This document shows positions 54,830-64,000 of a stretch of 64,000 nt of DNA, one piece after another. The notes under the pieces are model-generated. The model worked only from the letters and a program-made list of their open reading frames with translations. It was not told the origin of the DNA and made no database searches. The position numbers were made by a program, and so were the translations under genes. The DNA is from Heloderma charlesbogerti (taxonomy: Eukaryota; Chordata; Lepidosauria; Squamata; Helodermatidae): contig JANEZZ010001570.1 in NCBI GenBank assembly GCA_026122225.1, positions 1,984,001 to 2,048,000 of the forward strand. Reading direction: 5' to 3'. Position 1 is the first letter of the stretch, and the number at the start of each line of letters is the position of its first letter.

Positions 54830-55687
54830 CACGGGGGCGTTTTTTTTTTTTAGTTTTATTGGAATGGTGGCGGCGGCAGCCAGTTGAAAGATCGGCTGCC
54901 GCCCCCGCCCCTGACGAAGACCCGACGAACCGCCGCCGGGACCCGCCGCCGGTAGGGACATTTGGGAAAGGTAAGTCCCGTCGCGGGGGGGGGTGTGCGG
55001 GGGCGGGGGGGTGTGGAGAATTTCTCCCCGAAACTTGTTCGGGGGGCCGAACACGTTGGCGCTCGGCCCCCCGAAGTTTTGGGGAGAAATTCTCCGCCAA
55101 CCCTAGGCTACGTTACGATTAACGTAGCCTATCACAGCTAGATTTGCAAAGTCAGCCGTGATAGGCTACATAAATCATCATGTAGCCTATCACGGGTGAC
55201 TTTAAAAAAAAAAAAAAAAAGCGCATACGGATAATGGCGGCCCCCATAGGGAGCCGCCATTCCCTTTCCTTATTTGGTCACTGTAGTCTACGTAAAGATT
55301 TACGTAGACTACAGCGACCAAATAAGGAACGCGAATGGCGGCTCCCTATGGGGGCCACCATTTGCGTACGCGCTTTTTTTTTTTTTTAAGTCACCCGTGA
55401 TAGGCTACGTGATGATTTACGTAGCCTATCATGGCTGACTTTGCAGATCTAGCCGTGATAGGCTACGTTAATCGTCACGTAGCCTATCACGGGGGCGTTT
55501 TTTGTGTTTTTTTACTTTTAATTTCGCGGCCGGGCGAGGCGAGGCGCCTCCTCCCCGGCCTGAATTTCGGCCGGGCGAGGCGGGAAGCCTCCCCCCCCAG
55601 CCTGAACTTCGGGGGGAGAACAGCGAAGCGCCTCCCCCCCACCGCGAAAAGCTGCGAGACCAGGTAAGTGGGTTTCGTGCACCCCTA
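54830..55687 (-). mobile_element. hAT-like palindromic element, copy F (858 bp), one arm inverted
   Basis: The right end (TTTCGTGCACCCCTA, 55687) is normal and is followed by GTCTGGTG. GTCTGGT also stands just before 54830, giving 7 of 8 bases of a duplication. The left part 54830-55106 is an R arm in reverse orientation: it starts at an internal hairpin edge (CACGGGGGCG) and its terminus CCAACCCTA lies inside the element at 55098-55106. From 55107 on come hairpins, the ATGGCGGC / GTAGTCTACGTAAA palindrome (about 55232-55370), more hairpins and the L arm with GTAAGT at 55664-55669. This fits an in-place inversion of one arm. Confidence 0.9.
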
Positions 55688-55757
55688 GTCTGGTGGTGAA
55701 AAGAAAATCCGATGCTGTAAAGAACAATATTGTTTAGGAACCTGAAATGTAAGATCA

Positions 55758-57745
55758 ATGAATCAAGGTAAGCTGGAGGTGGTCAAACATGAGATGGCAA
55801 GATTGAACATCGACATCTTGGGAATCAGAGAACTAAAATGGACAGGCATGGGCGAATTTAATTCAGGTGACCATTATATCTACTACTGTGGGCAAGAATC
55901 CCTTAGAAGAAATGGAGTAGTGCTCATAGTCAACAAAAGGGTGGGAAAAGCAGTACTGGGGTACAATCTCAAAAATGATAGAATGATCTCAGTACGAATC
56001 CAAGGCAAACCATTCAACATCACAGTAATTCAAGTCTATGCTCCAACCACTGAGGCCGAAGAAGCTGAGGTTGATCGGTTCTATGAAGACCTATAACACC
56101 TTCTAGAACTAACACCAAAAAAAAGATGTCCTCTTCATCATAAGGGATTGGAATGCTAAAGTAGGAAGTCAAGAAATCACCGGTATAACAGGCAAGCATG
56201 GCCTTGGTGTACAAAATGAAGCAGGACAAAGGCTTTTGCCAAGAGAACACGCAGATCATAGCAAACACTCTTTTCCAACAGCACAAGAGGTGACTCTACA
56301 CATGGACATCACCAGATGGTCAATATCAAAATTGAAGAATGTAGGGAAAACCACTAAACCATTCAGGTATGACCTAAATCATATCCCTGATGAATATACA
56401 GTGGAGGTGACAAATAGATTTAAGGGATTAGACCTGATAGACAGAGTGCCTGAGGAACTATGGACGGAGGTCTGTAACATTGTTCAGGAGGCAGCAACTC
56501 AATCCATCCCAAAGAAAAAGAAATGCAAGAAAGCCAAGTGGCTGTCTGATGAGGCTTTACAAGTAGCTGAGGAAAGAAGGGAAGCAAAAAGCAAGGGAGA
56601 AACGGGAAGATATATCCAACTGAATGCAGTTTTCCAGAGAATAGCAAGGAGAGACAAGAAGGCCTTCTTAAATGAACAATGCAAAGAAATCAAGGAAAAC
56701 AACAGAATGGGAAAGACTAGAGATCTTTTCAAGAAAATCGGAGAGATCAAGCATGATCTTTGCACAAAACTAAAGGACAAATAAGGCAGGGACCTAACAG
56801 AAGCTGATGGGATTAAGAAGAGGTGGAAAGAATACATGGAAGAACTATACAGGAAAGATCTTAATGTCCCTGATAGCCATGTTAGTGTTAGCCATGTTAG
56901 TGCGGTCACTGAACTTGAGATGGACATCCTCAAGAGTGAAGTCAAGTGGGCCTTAGGAAGCATTAGTAACAACAAAGCTAGCAGAGATGACAGTATTCCA
57001 GCTGAGCTATTTAAAATCCTAAAAGATGCTGCTGTTAAAGTGCTGCACTCAATATGCCAACAAATTTGGAACACTCAACAGTGGCCACAAGACTGGAAAA
57101 GGTCAGTTTACATTCCAATTCCAAAGAAGGGCAACGCCAACGAGTGTTCAAACTACCATACAATTGTGCTCATTTCACATGCCAGCAAGGTGATGCTCAA
57201 AATCCTACGAGCTAGTCTTCAGCAGCATGTGAACCGAGAACTACCGGAAGTACAAGCTGGGTTTCGAAGAGGCAGAGGAACTAGAGATCAAATCGCCAAC
57301 ATTCGCTGGGTCATGGAGAAAGCAAGAGAATTCCAGAAAAATGTCTGTTTCTGCTTCATTGACTACGCTAAAGCCTTTGATTGTGTGGATCACAACAAAC
57401 TGTGGCAAATTCTGAAAGAGATGGGAGTACCAGACCACCTTACCTGTCTCCTGAGAGACCTGTACCAGGGTCAAGAAGCAACAGTAAGAACTGGACATGG
57501 AACAACCGATTGGTTCAAAATTGGGAAAGGAGTATGACAAGGCTGTATATTGTCGCCGTGCTACTTAATTTATATGCAGAGTATATCATGAGAAATGCCA
57601 GGTTGGATGAATCACAGGTTGGAATTAAGATTGCCGGGAGAATTATCAACAACCTCAGATATGCAGATGATACCACCCTAATGGCAGAAAGCGAAGAGGA
57701 TCTCAAGAGCCCCTTGTTGAGGGTGAAAGTGGAGAGTGCAAAAGT
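55758..57745 (+). pseudogene. BovB endonuclease-RT pseudogene with stops and endonuclease deletion
   Basis: 55758-56096 encodes the first part of the AP-endonuclease domain (RLNIDILGIRELKWTGMGEF, QVYAPTTEAEEAEV). It is followed by stops and frameshifts and a deletion of the domain's C-terminal part near 56318. Sequence re-enters the frame at FRYDLNHIPDEYTVEV (56366). The RT is open 56236-56784, stops at a TAA where copy 1 has GAA, runs 56836-57537, stops at a TGA where copy 1 has CGA (GKGV then R), and frameshifts near 57560. YADDTT is intact at about 57660. Non-functional. Confidence 0.9.
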
Positions 57746-57870
57746 TTAACAGTAATTGTTGTTTTAGTTGGTATTATTTTTAATAGTTGTTTCATAATTG
57801 TTGTGAACTACTTTGAGAACCATGACAATTGAAAAGTAGGATAAAATATTGTAGATAAATAAATAAGGGC
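57746..57870 (+). mobile_element. L2-like LINE 3' UTR remnant
   Basis: TAGTTGTTTCATAATTGTTG, AACTACTTTGAGAACC and AAATAAATAAG form the 3'-end style of L2-like elements. It joins BovB sequence abruptly. Confidence 0.55.
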
Positions 57871-58389
57871 AAGAATAATTAACTGGTTTTTTTCAATTAT
57901 AATAGAAAACGTATTCCACAATCCATATCCAAAATGATAATACAACCCCTAGTACTCACTAACAGTGGAAGCAATACAATCTCCTTAAAACTCATGTGTC
58001 TATATGGCACAAGCAGCAGATCTGTGGTGTTTGATATCTTAAAAATAACAGCCCTGAAGATCAGTATGTAAGTTATCAATTTGCAATAAACCATTTAAAA
58101 CCCGTTTCAGAGATCCTCTCTAAGGAGAGGTAAAGCCTCCAATATACAATTGAATCAATGTTTAATATAGTTCTCTAGAAAAGAGAGTTCCACCTGCCAA
58201 ACATTTGGCTTTCTTATAGATGGTAGCTAGCCAAGGTGCATTTCTTTTTTATAGCTTGATTTCTTGTGAAATCTCTACAATAAAACCCTGATATAGGGTA
58301 GCGCTTTTGCTCAAAACATGTCAGACTCAGAATCTGAGGCATTAAAGAAATGCTCACTTTTTTGAGGATCTCATTTTGGCTAACGTGGA
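57871..58389. other. Unrecognised sequence
   Basis: AT-rich DNA with no repeat signature; no exon recognised. Confidence 0.3.
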
Positions 58390-59118
58390 CAGGGCCAGCA
58401 CCAGACTCCGGGGGGCCCTCAGTAAACTGCTGCCACTGGGCCTCCACTGCGTGCTCCACCACTGAAGCTTCTACCCTCCTGCTGAAGCTGCCCACCCCCT
58501 CGCTCAGCAAAGCCCCCTTCCCCACCTGTCCAAGCCTCCCACCGTCTGTTCACTCTTCCAAGCTGCCCACCCTCCCAAGCAGCCGTGCCCCCACCGATGA
58601 AGCCCCCCACCTACCCAGTGAAGCTGCCTGCCCCCATTACACATCCAAACCTTTTGCAGCCTGCCTGCTCAAGCCACTCCCCACTTGCTGATGTTCCCTA
58701 CCTGACCAAGCTACCTGCCCATCCACTTGCCAAAGCCACCTGCCCACCTTCCACTCTGTTTTAGTAGTAGTAGTAGTAGTATTGGTATTATTGGTATTTT
58801 TGGTATGTGGTGGTGGGTTGGTGGTGGTGACTCCTCTTCCTCTTCGCTGGCCCGGCTAGCCCAACTGCAGCAACAACCAACCAGCTGAGCCTGCAGGTCC
58901 TATGTTTTGAGTAGCAGTGATCTGAACCAATCAGATGTTGTCTTGGGGGGTGGGGGTCAGCCAATGAGGGCACAAGAGCAACATAAACACTGGACTGTGG
59001 CCTCATTGGCCATGTCCCTCCAAAGGCAGGATGCGGTTGGTTCAGATCACTGCTACTCAAAATGTAAGTTTATTTTTTTTAAAAAAATGGGGCACCATGG
59101 GGTCTGCAGGCTTGGCCA
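58390..59118. mobile_element. Probable non-autonomous DNA transposon with perfect internal inverted repeat
   Basis: The ends CAGGGCCAGCACCAGACTCC (58390) and the reverse of GGTCTGCAGGCTTGGCCATG (about 59118) are weakly inverted, in hAT style, but no 8-bp duplication matched. Inside, 58905-58930 and 59037-59062 are a perfect 26-bp inverted repeat (GAGTAGCAGTGATCTGAACC in its middle), with an inner pair CCAATGAGG / CCTCATTGG. 58440-58740 is a degenerate Pro/Ala-coding repeat of GAAGCTGCCCACC-like units, which explains the 113-codon frame there. Confidence 0.5.
58762..58800. repeat. (TAG)n / TTGGTATT short tandem repeat
   Basis: Six TAG units pass into repeats of TTGGTATTAT-like words. Confidence 0.8.
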
Positions 59119-59149
59119 TGGTGCTTTCTTTCACCAGCTGGGACAACCA

Positions 59150-59865
59150 GTAGGGTGAGATGAAGCATGCACTAGTCATGTCCCAGCTGCAATACTGTAA
59201 TGTGCTATATGTGGGGCTGCCTTTGAAGATGGTTCAGAAATTCCAGTTTGTCCAGAATGCGACCACCCAAGTATTGGTGGGTGCAAGGCAATTTGATCAT
59301 ATAACGCCTATGCTGCACCAGCTGCACTGGTTACCGGTGCATTTCCAAGCCCAATTCAAGGTGCTGGTTTTGACTTTTAAAGCCTTAAACAGTTTGGGAC
59401 CAAGTTACTTGAAGGACCACCTACACCCACATCAGCCTGCCCCCACTTAAGATCAGAAAGAGAGGTCCTTCTCATTTGCTCACCCGTGAGAGCAGTCAGG
59501 TGGGTGAACACACATGAGAGGACCTTCTCTGCAGTGGCCCCACAACTTTGGAACAAGCTGCCATCAGAGGTCCACCATGCTCTGTTATTGCAGACTTTTA
59601 AGAAAGCCTTGAAAACATATTATTTTACCTTGGCCTTCTATTGATATGACTGCTAATGTTGCTGTTGATCCTGTTAACATCACTGTTGGTTTTATTGTTG
59701 GTTTTAATTGTTGCTTTTATTGTTGGCTTTCATTGTTGTTTTTATTGTTTTTATGTTTTTATCAGTTTAACTATTTTAACTCTTGTATTTATTATGTATT
59801 TTATTGTTGTAAGCCTCCTTGAGAGGGCCTCTGCCCTGAAAGGGGGCGAAGAAATATTAAAAAGG
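59150..59865 (+). mobile_element. L2-like LINE, C-terminal ORF2 and 3' UTR
   Basis: 59160-59450 encodes SQLQYCNVLYVGLPLKMVQK, LHWLPVHFQAQFKVLVLTFK and LNSLGPSYLKDHLHPHQ. It continues through GACCTTCTCTGCAGTGGCCC to a T-rich 3' UTR with AAGCCTCCTTGAGAGGGCCT and an end in AAATATTAAAAAGG. The frame breaks after the LHPHQPAPT stretch. Confidence 0.8.
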
Positions 59866-62800
59866 GGTGGGGGGACAGCCACAGCAGGCTTAGGGGCAGG
59901 GATGAGCCCTTCTGAGCTTCTGGGCCCTGAGCAGCTGCCTGTCCATGCTGACCACTGATGCCAGGCTTAAACATGGATTCATGCTTCTGGCTTATCTTGT
60001 ATTGTTTTTAGTGTTTAGTGAACTTACCCCAACAGAAACCATAATTACCTTGTCAAGTTATGGATTCCTTGGTCCAGTCTCAGATGAAAATTCTCCATTA
60101 TTCTAATCTGTCAGAATAATGGGAAAAAATGCTCAAAAGAAGTTCCTAGAGTTTGGGAGAAAGTCCTCAGCTCAGCTTGCAAACACATATCAAGCCATAC
60201 ACTCTGTCAAGTCAAAAAAGAACCAGATTTCCCAGTGACAGACATCCCTAGATATAGAAAGGAATAAAGACATGAGTGAAAAAGGAACATTGAACAAGGG
60301 GTGGAGACTAATCTACCTGGCTGTTTCTTCAAATAGGAATGGTTTGTTGCAGGATTTCAAATCCAAATTGGCTTGGAAAACAGTAACTAAATGGCTAAGT
60401 AACATCATTTCATGAGCATGACCATTGCAATTTCTGAACATTTAGTTCAGAAAGTAAAGGGTTAAACCAACCAACAACAAGGGATGCTCAGAAATGGTGG
60501 AGTTTAGATGTGCTAGTCATGCAGATGCTCATAATCAATCTTAGTTTGAATAACAAAAATACGAAAGTGTGTTATAGCCATTCAAACTCGTACACATACA
60601 GACATTAAAACATAATAGAATCTACCACTGAACTGCCTTAATTTTGAGTTTGGGCAGCATCTGTAGTTACTTCAAATTACTATGGCAAAACCAGAGATGC
60701 CTTAAGCTTTCAGGAGTAGATTGATGCCCTAATCATCAGTACCCTAACCTAAGGCACTGCCTGATATATGTATTACATAATAGGAGCAATATCACTCAAA
60801 TAATTTTATTTTTGATTTTGTGAGCAATGCAAAGCTTCGCTTAAATAATTATTAGGAATATAAATCCTGCTTATATGTCATCATTAACTTCCTCAATATA
60901 CTATGTCACTTTTGAAATACAAGCATAGATGCTTTTGCAAAAAACCAAAAACCACCCTTCTAGTAACTAACATCTTCAAATTAAGGTAATCAGCTCCGTA
61001 TGACCTGCCACTAAAGTATTATTGTCATAAACTAATGTGTTATCAGCAGAAGATTCTTCAGGTATCCAATACAAGTAAGCATCATATATTAAAACACAGC
61101 CTATGCCATTTAGCCTTGATCATTCACTTCTCAGATAACCTCTTAGTTGCCCTTCTCCATCATGTTTGCTTAGGTTTGTAGTCATTAGATCTGACATTCA
61201 TTCCATAAATTGCATACTTCAGACAAATGCATGACCAGATGAGCAAAGTGTCCTTAAGGGAACAGAAAGTCTCAACAATGCTTATTAACCATTAAACACT
61301 GAAATGCTTGTCCTTCAGATAATGTTGTCCTAACATTCTTGCTCTATTATAAGGGTGTAGGCTATCTTTCAAAATTCAAGAACATCACTTGAGGGGAGGG
61401 GGAGGGGGAGGGGTGTCGGGATTGGGCAACATAAATAAATACTTACAATTTAGGAGATGGAGAAAGGATCAAAATGGAATCGGGTGAAGGGGAGGAATGC
61501 TAGTTCTTCAACTGATGTGCTTTCTGTTGGACTTTGGCATACACTTACTCTGTATCTTCAGGTTCCTGCATCCAGACCAAACACGTCAAGCTCCTGTCAT
61601 ACTACATTTCCAGTCAGCTCTTTTCTTCTCACTTCTTCAAATGCAAGTGACTCAATGTTCAATCTGTTCTCTTCCAAAAATCGCTCCATAGCATTGACAA
61701 GTATCCTATGACAAATAGTCCTTCAGTAGTTAGACCTTCAGAATTGCACACAACTGATCAAGCTAACTGATTAACACAAGAAGTGTGTGCAATTAATTTG
61801 GCTGAACTTGCTCACATTTCTTTAGAACATCATGGCCAATTCAAGACCATAACGCCATGGCCAAACCATGGTTTGGCTGTTTGGGGCCATTTGCATTCCT
61901 TGCTGTCCTCCCTCCCTCCTATTGTGCACTCCAATTCCCTCACTTCCTGGTTTGTGGCAGTTTGAACCAGTCAAGCTCTTATCACCACAAACCTTTATTT
62001 CCCTCCAAAGAAGAACTGGAAATCTAGTTGAAAGAGAAAAAGTAACAACTGGAACTGGAGCTGAAAACAGCAACAAGGAACTGAAAGCGGCAGCAAACTG
62101 CAAAGGCACAGTACTCACAAGTTCCGAATGTGAACACAGCTTGCGCATGTCACCACCCCCATGGGCTCCTTTTCATAAATTACATCTGAGGTGCATTAGG
62201 AGTATCACACCCACTTCAACTTACCCACTTCACAATAAAACCACCTTTATTGTGACTTTCACAAAGCCTAAAAACACTTGAACTACATATCAATTCTATT
62301 CCTTTTAAAACTGAACTATAATCCACCTATAATTCTAAATAGTATTTGGTGTGTTGCATTCCCTACTACCCAGTCCCCTACACTGTGGCTGTTTGCATTA
62401 CGTTAGCTCTTTTGCATAACCAGGAACAAATATGTCCTTCCTAAGAAAACAGTTGCCGTTCTCTTCATGAACTACAAATTTTAACACTGGTAGACAAATG
62501 GCAGAAAACAAAATGATCAAGACAGCAAAGTTCCTGTTCCTGAATCCATTAATGTGATAATATATCAGACAAGTATAAACAGCAACAAATACTGCAGTGT
62601 GGAGTGCTCCTGTTCAGTGGGTCCTACCAGGCAGCCATGCTGTCTTCTAGGACACTCCATTCCATTCCCCTCACCCCTAATTTCCCATGACCCCAATAAT
62701 TATCCAGTTCTGAGTGTGATCATGCTCATTTTGCTGTTTTGGAGGTTGGTTGCCCCTTAGGGTTTTTTTTTTCTAAATATTTATATTTACTTCTGCAAAC

Positions 62801-63457
62801 CTTGAGGTTTCCTCAAGTCTAATAATACCTCTCTCTGGTACACGGAGATACTGTTTTCACGACATAAAGATCCACTCTCAAAAAATATATTTGCTATTAG
62901 TATAGATGATAAGCACTGAGATGTTCCATCAAGAACAAGAACAGATAAAAAACCATCCCCTTCCCTTCAAGAACAATGACACAATTTGAAGCAGAATTTA
63001 GAGTACTTATCAGCTAGACAGATAACAAGCATCTTCTGTTCTGTCCCTCTAATCATTCTTTTTTCCTCACTGATGCATGAGGTGAAAGTTTCCATTTCCT
63101 CAGTTTCATTAGCCAAAAGAAATTACTGTACTAATTCTGCATCACTGAAAACTCTTGCAACTCCATTAAGGCTAACCTTGAGCATTGTTGGCGGAAGCAC
63201 CCTTTCTGTGGAGCTCACCCATATTCTGCCACATCAGCATCGAGGCAAGACAGTGTTGACCTGGCTGTCTTGGCAAAGGGGATGCATTCTGTCCTTTGAC
63301 ATATGCCCATTTATGAACAGTTTCATGCCATTCCACAAAGGAGTCTGAACATTTACCCAGGGGGAGGTACATTTCACAGGGAGAGAAAGAGTTTGTGAAC
63401 CATGTACGCCCATTTCGGCTGACCACAAGCCTAAAGGCTGCTCTTACTATCTGCTTA
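59866..63457. other. Unique AT-rich sequence, nothing recognised
   Basis: About 3.6 kb without a clear transposon. 61391-61413 is a GGGGAG-type purine tract. The 137-codon frame at 61868-62281 and the 120-codon frame at 62986-63348 overlap frames on the other strand, have no recognisable domain and start without support, so I do not call genes. A host exon cannot be excluded. Confidence 0.4.
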
Positions 63458-63640
63458 GGGCTGTGCACCTCTTCAGTACAAATCCTGAATTCCAAAGTGA
63501 ATAGGAGTCATTCAGACTGCTTCGATCTAAATTTGAAGTGGGTCTGTAGCAGTCCGAAGTGGTCTGAAGTGGGTCAGAGAGATCCAAAGTGCATCGGATC
63601 GCTTCAGACAATTCTGAAGTACAGACAGCCTGTCTGAGCA
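63458..63640 (+). mobile_element. Possible hAT-like 5' end with degenerate direct repeats
   Basis: TTAGGGCTGTGCACCTCTTC resembles the TAGGGCTGTGCAC start of many vertebrate hAT elements. It is followed by repeated CTGAAGTGGGTC-like words (63525-63620). No right end or duplication was found. Confidence 0.35.
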
Positions 63641-64000
63641 AATGTAACAACTTGCTAGAGAAGGGAGGGGGAGAGGAGGTGTTGCATGGGGGGGGGGACT
63701 GAGCCTTGGAAAGCGACATCTGTAGGTGCTAATAGGGCTGAACTTTTAACCCAGCAGTTTGCTTCCTGGTTTGTACTGCTAGTTCTTTGGCTACCCACCC
63801 TTCTCAGTTACTATTCCTTCCCTTCCCATTTTTCAACTCTTTATATTCTTATAAAAAACCAAAGATGACAAAAAACACACAACCCCTTTTGTCTTCTGTT
63901 AGGCTTTAGTGTTATTTCCCTTCTGCTCACCTCTCAGCTTGTAGTAGTTTTTTACTTTCTTTCTGTATCTGCTTTTCTTTTGGTCTTGTGTGTGTGTGCT
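63641..64000. other. Unique sequence, nothing recognised
   Basis: Contains a run of G at about 63687-63696 and ends in a short (TG)n tract; no gene or repeat family. Confidence 0.35.

Larger units (their letters stand above)
54475..57745 (+). mobile_element. BovB/RTE LINE copy 3, nearly 5' complete but missing its 3' end
   Basis: It starts in the BovB 5' region (CTTCATGGATCACTGCCTTG, GCCACCCAAGACGGACAGGT) and is interrupted at 54830-55687 by a hAT-like element. It continues through endonuclease and RT and stops at 57745 just after YADD (ESEEDLKSPLLRVKVESAKV). The C-terminal region and AAC tail are absent. L2-like 3' UTR sequence follows directly at 57746. Because LINE reverse transcription starts at the 3' end, loss of that end must be a later deletion or recombination. 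Confidence 0.92.

Noticed and set aside
58350..58691. 113-codon Pro/Ser-rich frame
   Set aside because: It lies in a degenerate GC-rich repeat inside a probable DNA transposon and has an equally open opposite strand.
61868..62281. 137-codon frame that might be a host exon
   Set aside because: No domain, no visible splice or promoter context, and a competing frame on the other strand. Protein-level comparison with reptile proteomes would be needed.

Overview
The window is AT-rich vertebrate intergenic or intronic DNA with no host exon, promoter or structural RNA gene that I can recognise. Its repeats point to a squamate reptile (lizard or snake). BovB/RTE LINEs sit beside three tRNA-headed SINEs of the Sauria type, whose 3' domain ends in the BovB-like motif GAGTCGGACACGACTG. 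There are also CR1 LINEs with the typical ATTCTATG-type 3' end, several L2-like LINEs and one L1-clade fragment. All reverse-transcriptase reading frames are broken.

Layout. 1-9.4 kb is mostly unique sequence with one 5'-truncated BovB (4.4-6.5 kb) and a possible conserved regulatory block (2.4-3.6 kb). 9.46-10.31 kb is an RTE 3' fragment split by a GC-rich hAT-type element. 10.3-22.6 kb is mostly unique, with small LINE and SINE pieces and an older fold-back element (19.28-20.01 kb). 22.7-31.4 kb is a dense transposon graveyard. It holds an inverted, head-to-head pair of CR1 copies; the plus-strand copy has taken in two hAT-type elements and a BovB that itself carries a third. 31.4-45 kb is sparse, with L2, CR1, L1 and SINE fragments. 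45.1-50.5 kb holds two L2-like LINEs, each split by one hAT-type element. 52-59.9 kb holds an L2, a BovB split by a rearranged hAT-type element, an inverted-repeat element and another L2 end. 59.9-64 kb is largely unique.

The most interesting system is a family of GC-rich, protein-less hAT-like elements. Copies lie at 9550, 26552, 27251, 28079, 48442, 54830 and 46100; the last is a divergent relative. They start TAGGGRTG and end CAYCCCTA. Five have perfect 8-bp target-site duplications and a sixth has 7 of 8. The fullest copy (28079-29047) has two unrelated arms around a palindrome of about 470 bp that itself contains smaller perfect hairpins. Most arms carry a consensus splice donor (GGTAAGT) facing outward near the terminus, and the core carries repeated ATGGCGGC (YY1-like) motifs. 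Two copies record unusual events: one is cut exactly at the palindrome tip together with a large loss of CR1 sequence, and one has one arm inverted in place.

All family and clade names come from reading motifs and comparing copies within the window; no database search was possible. L2-like assignments are clade-level and tentative.
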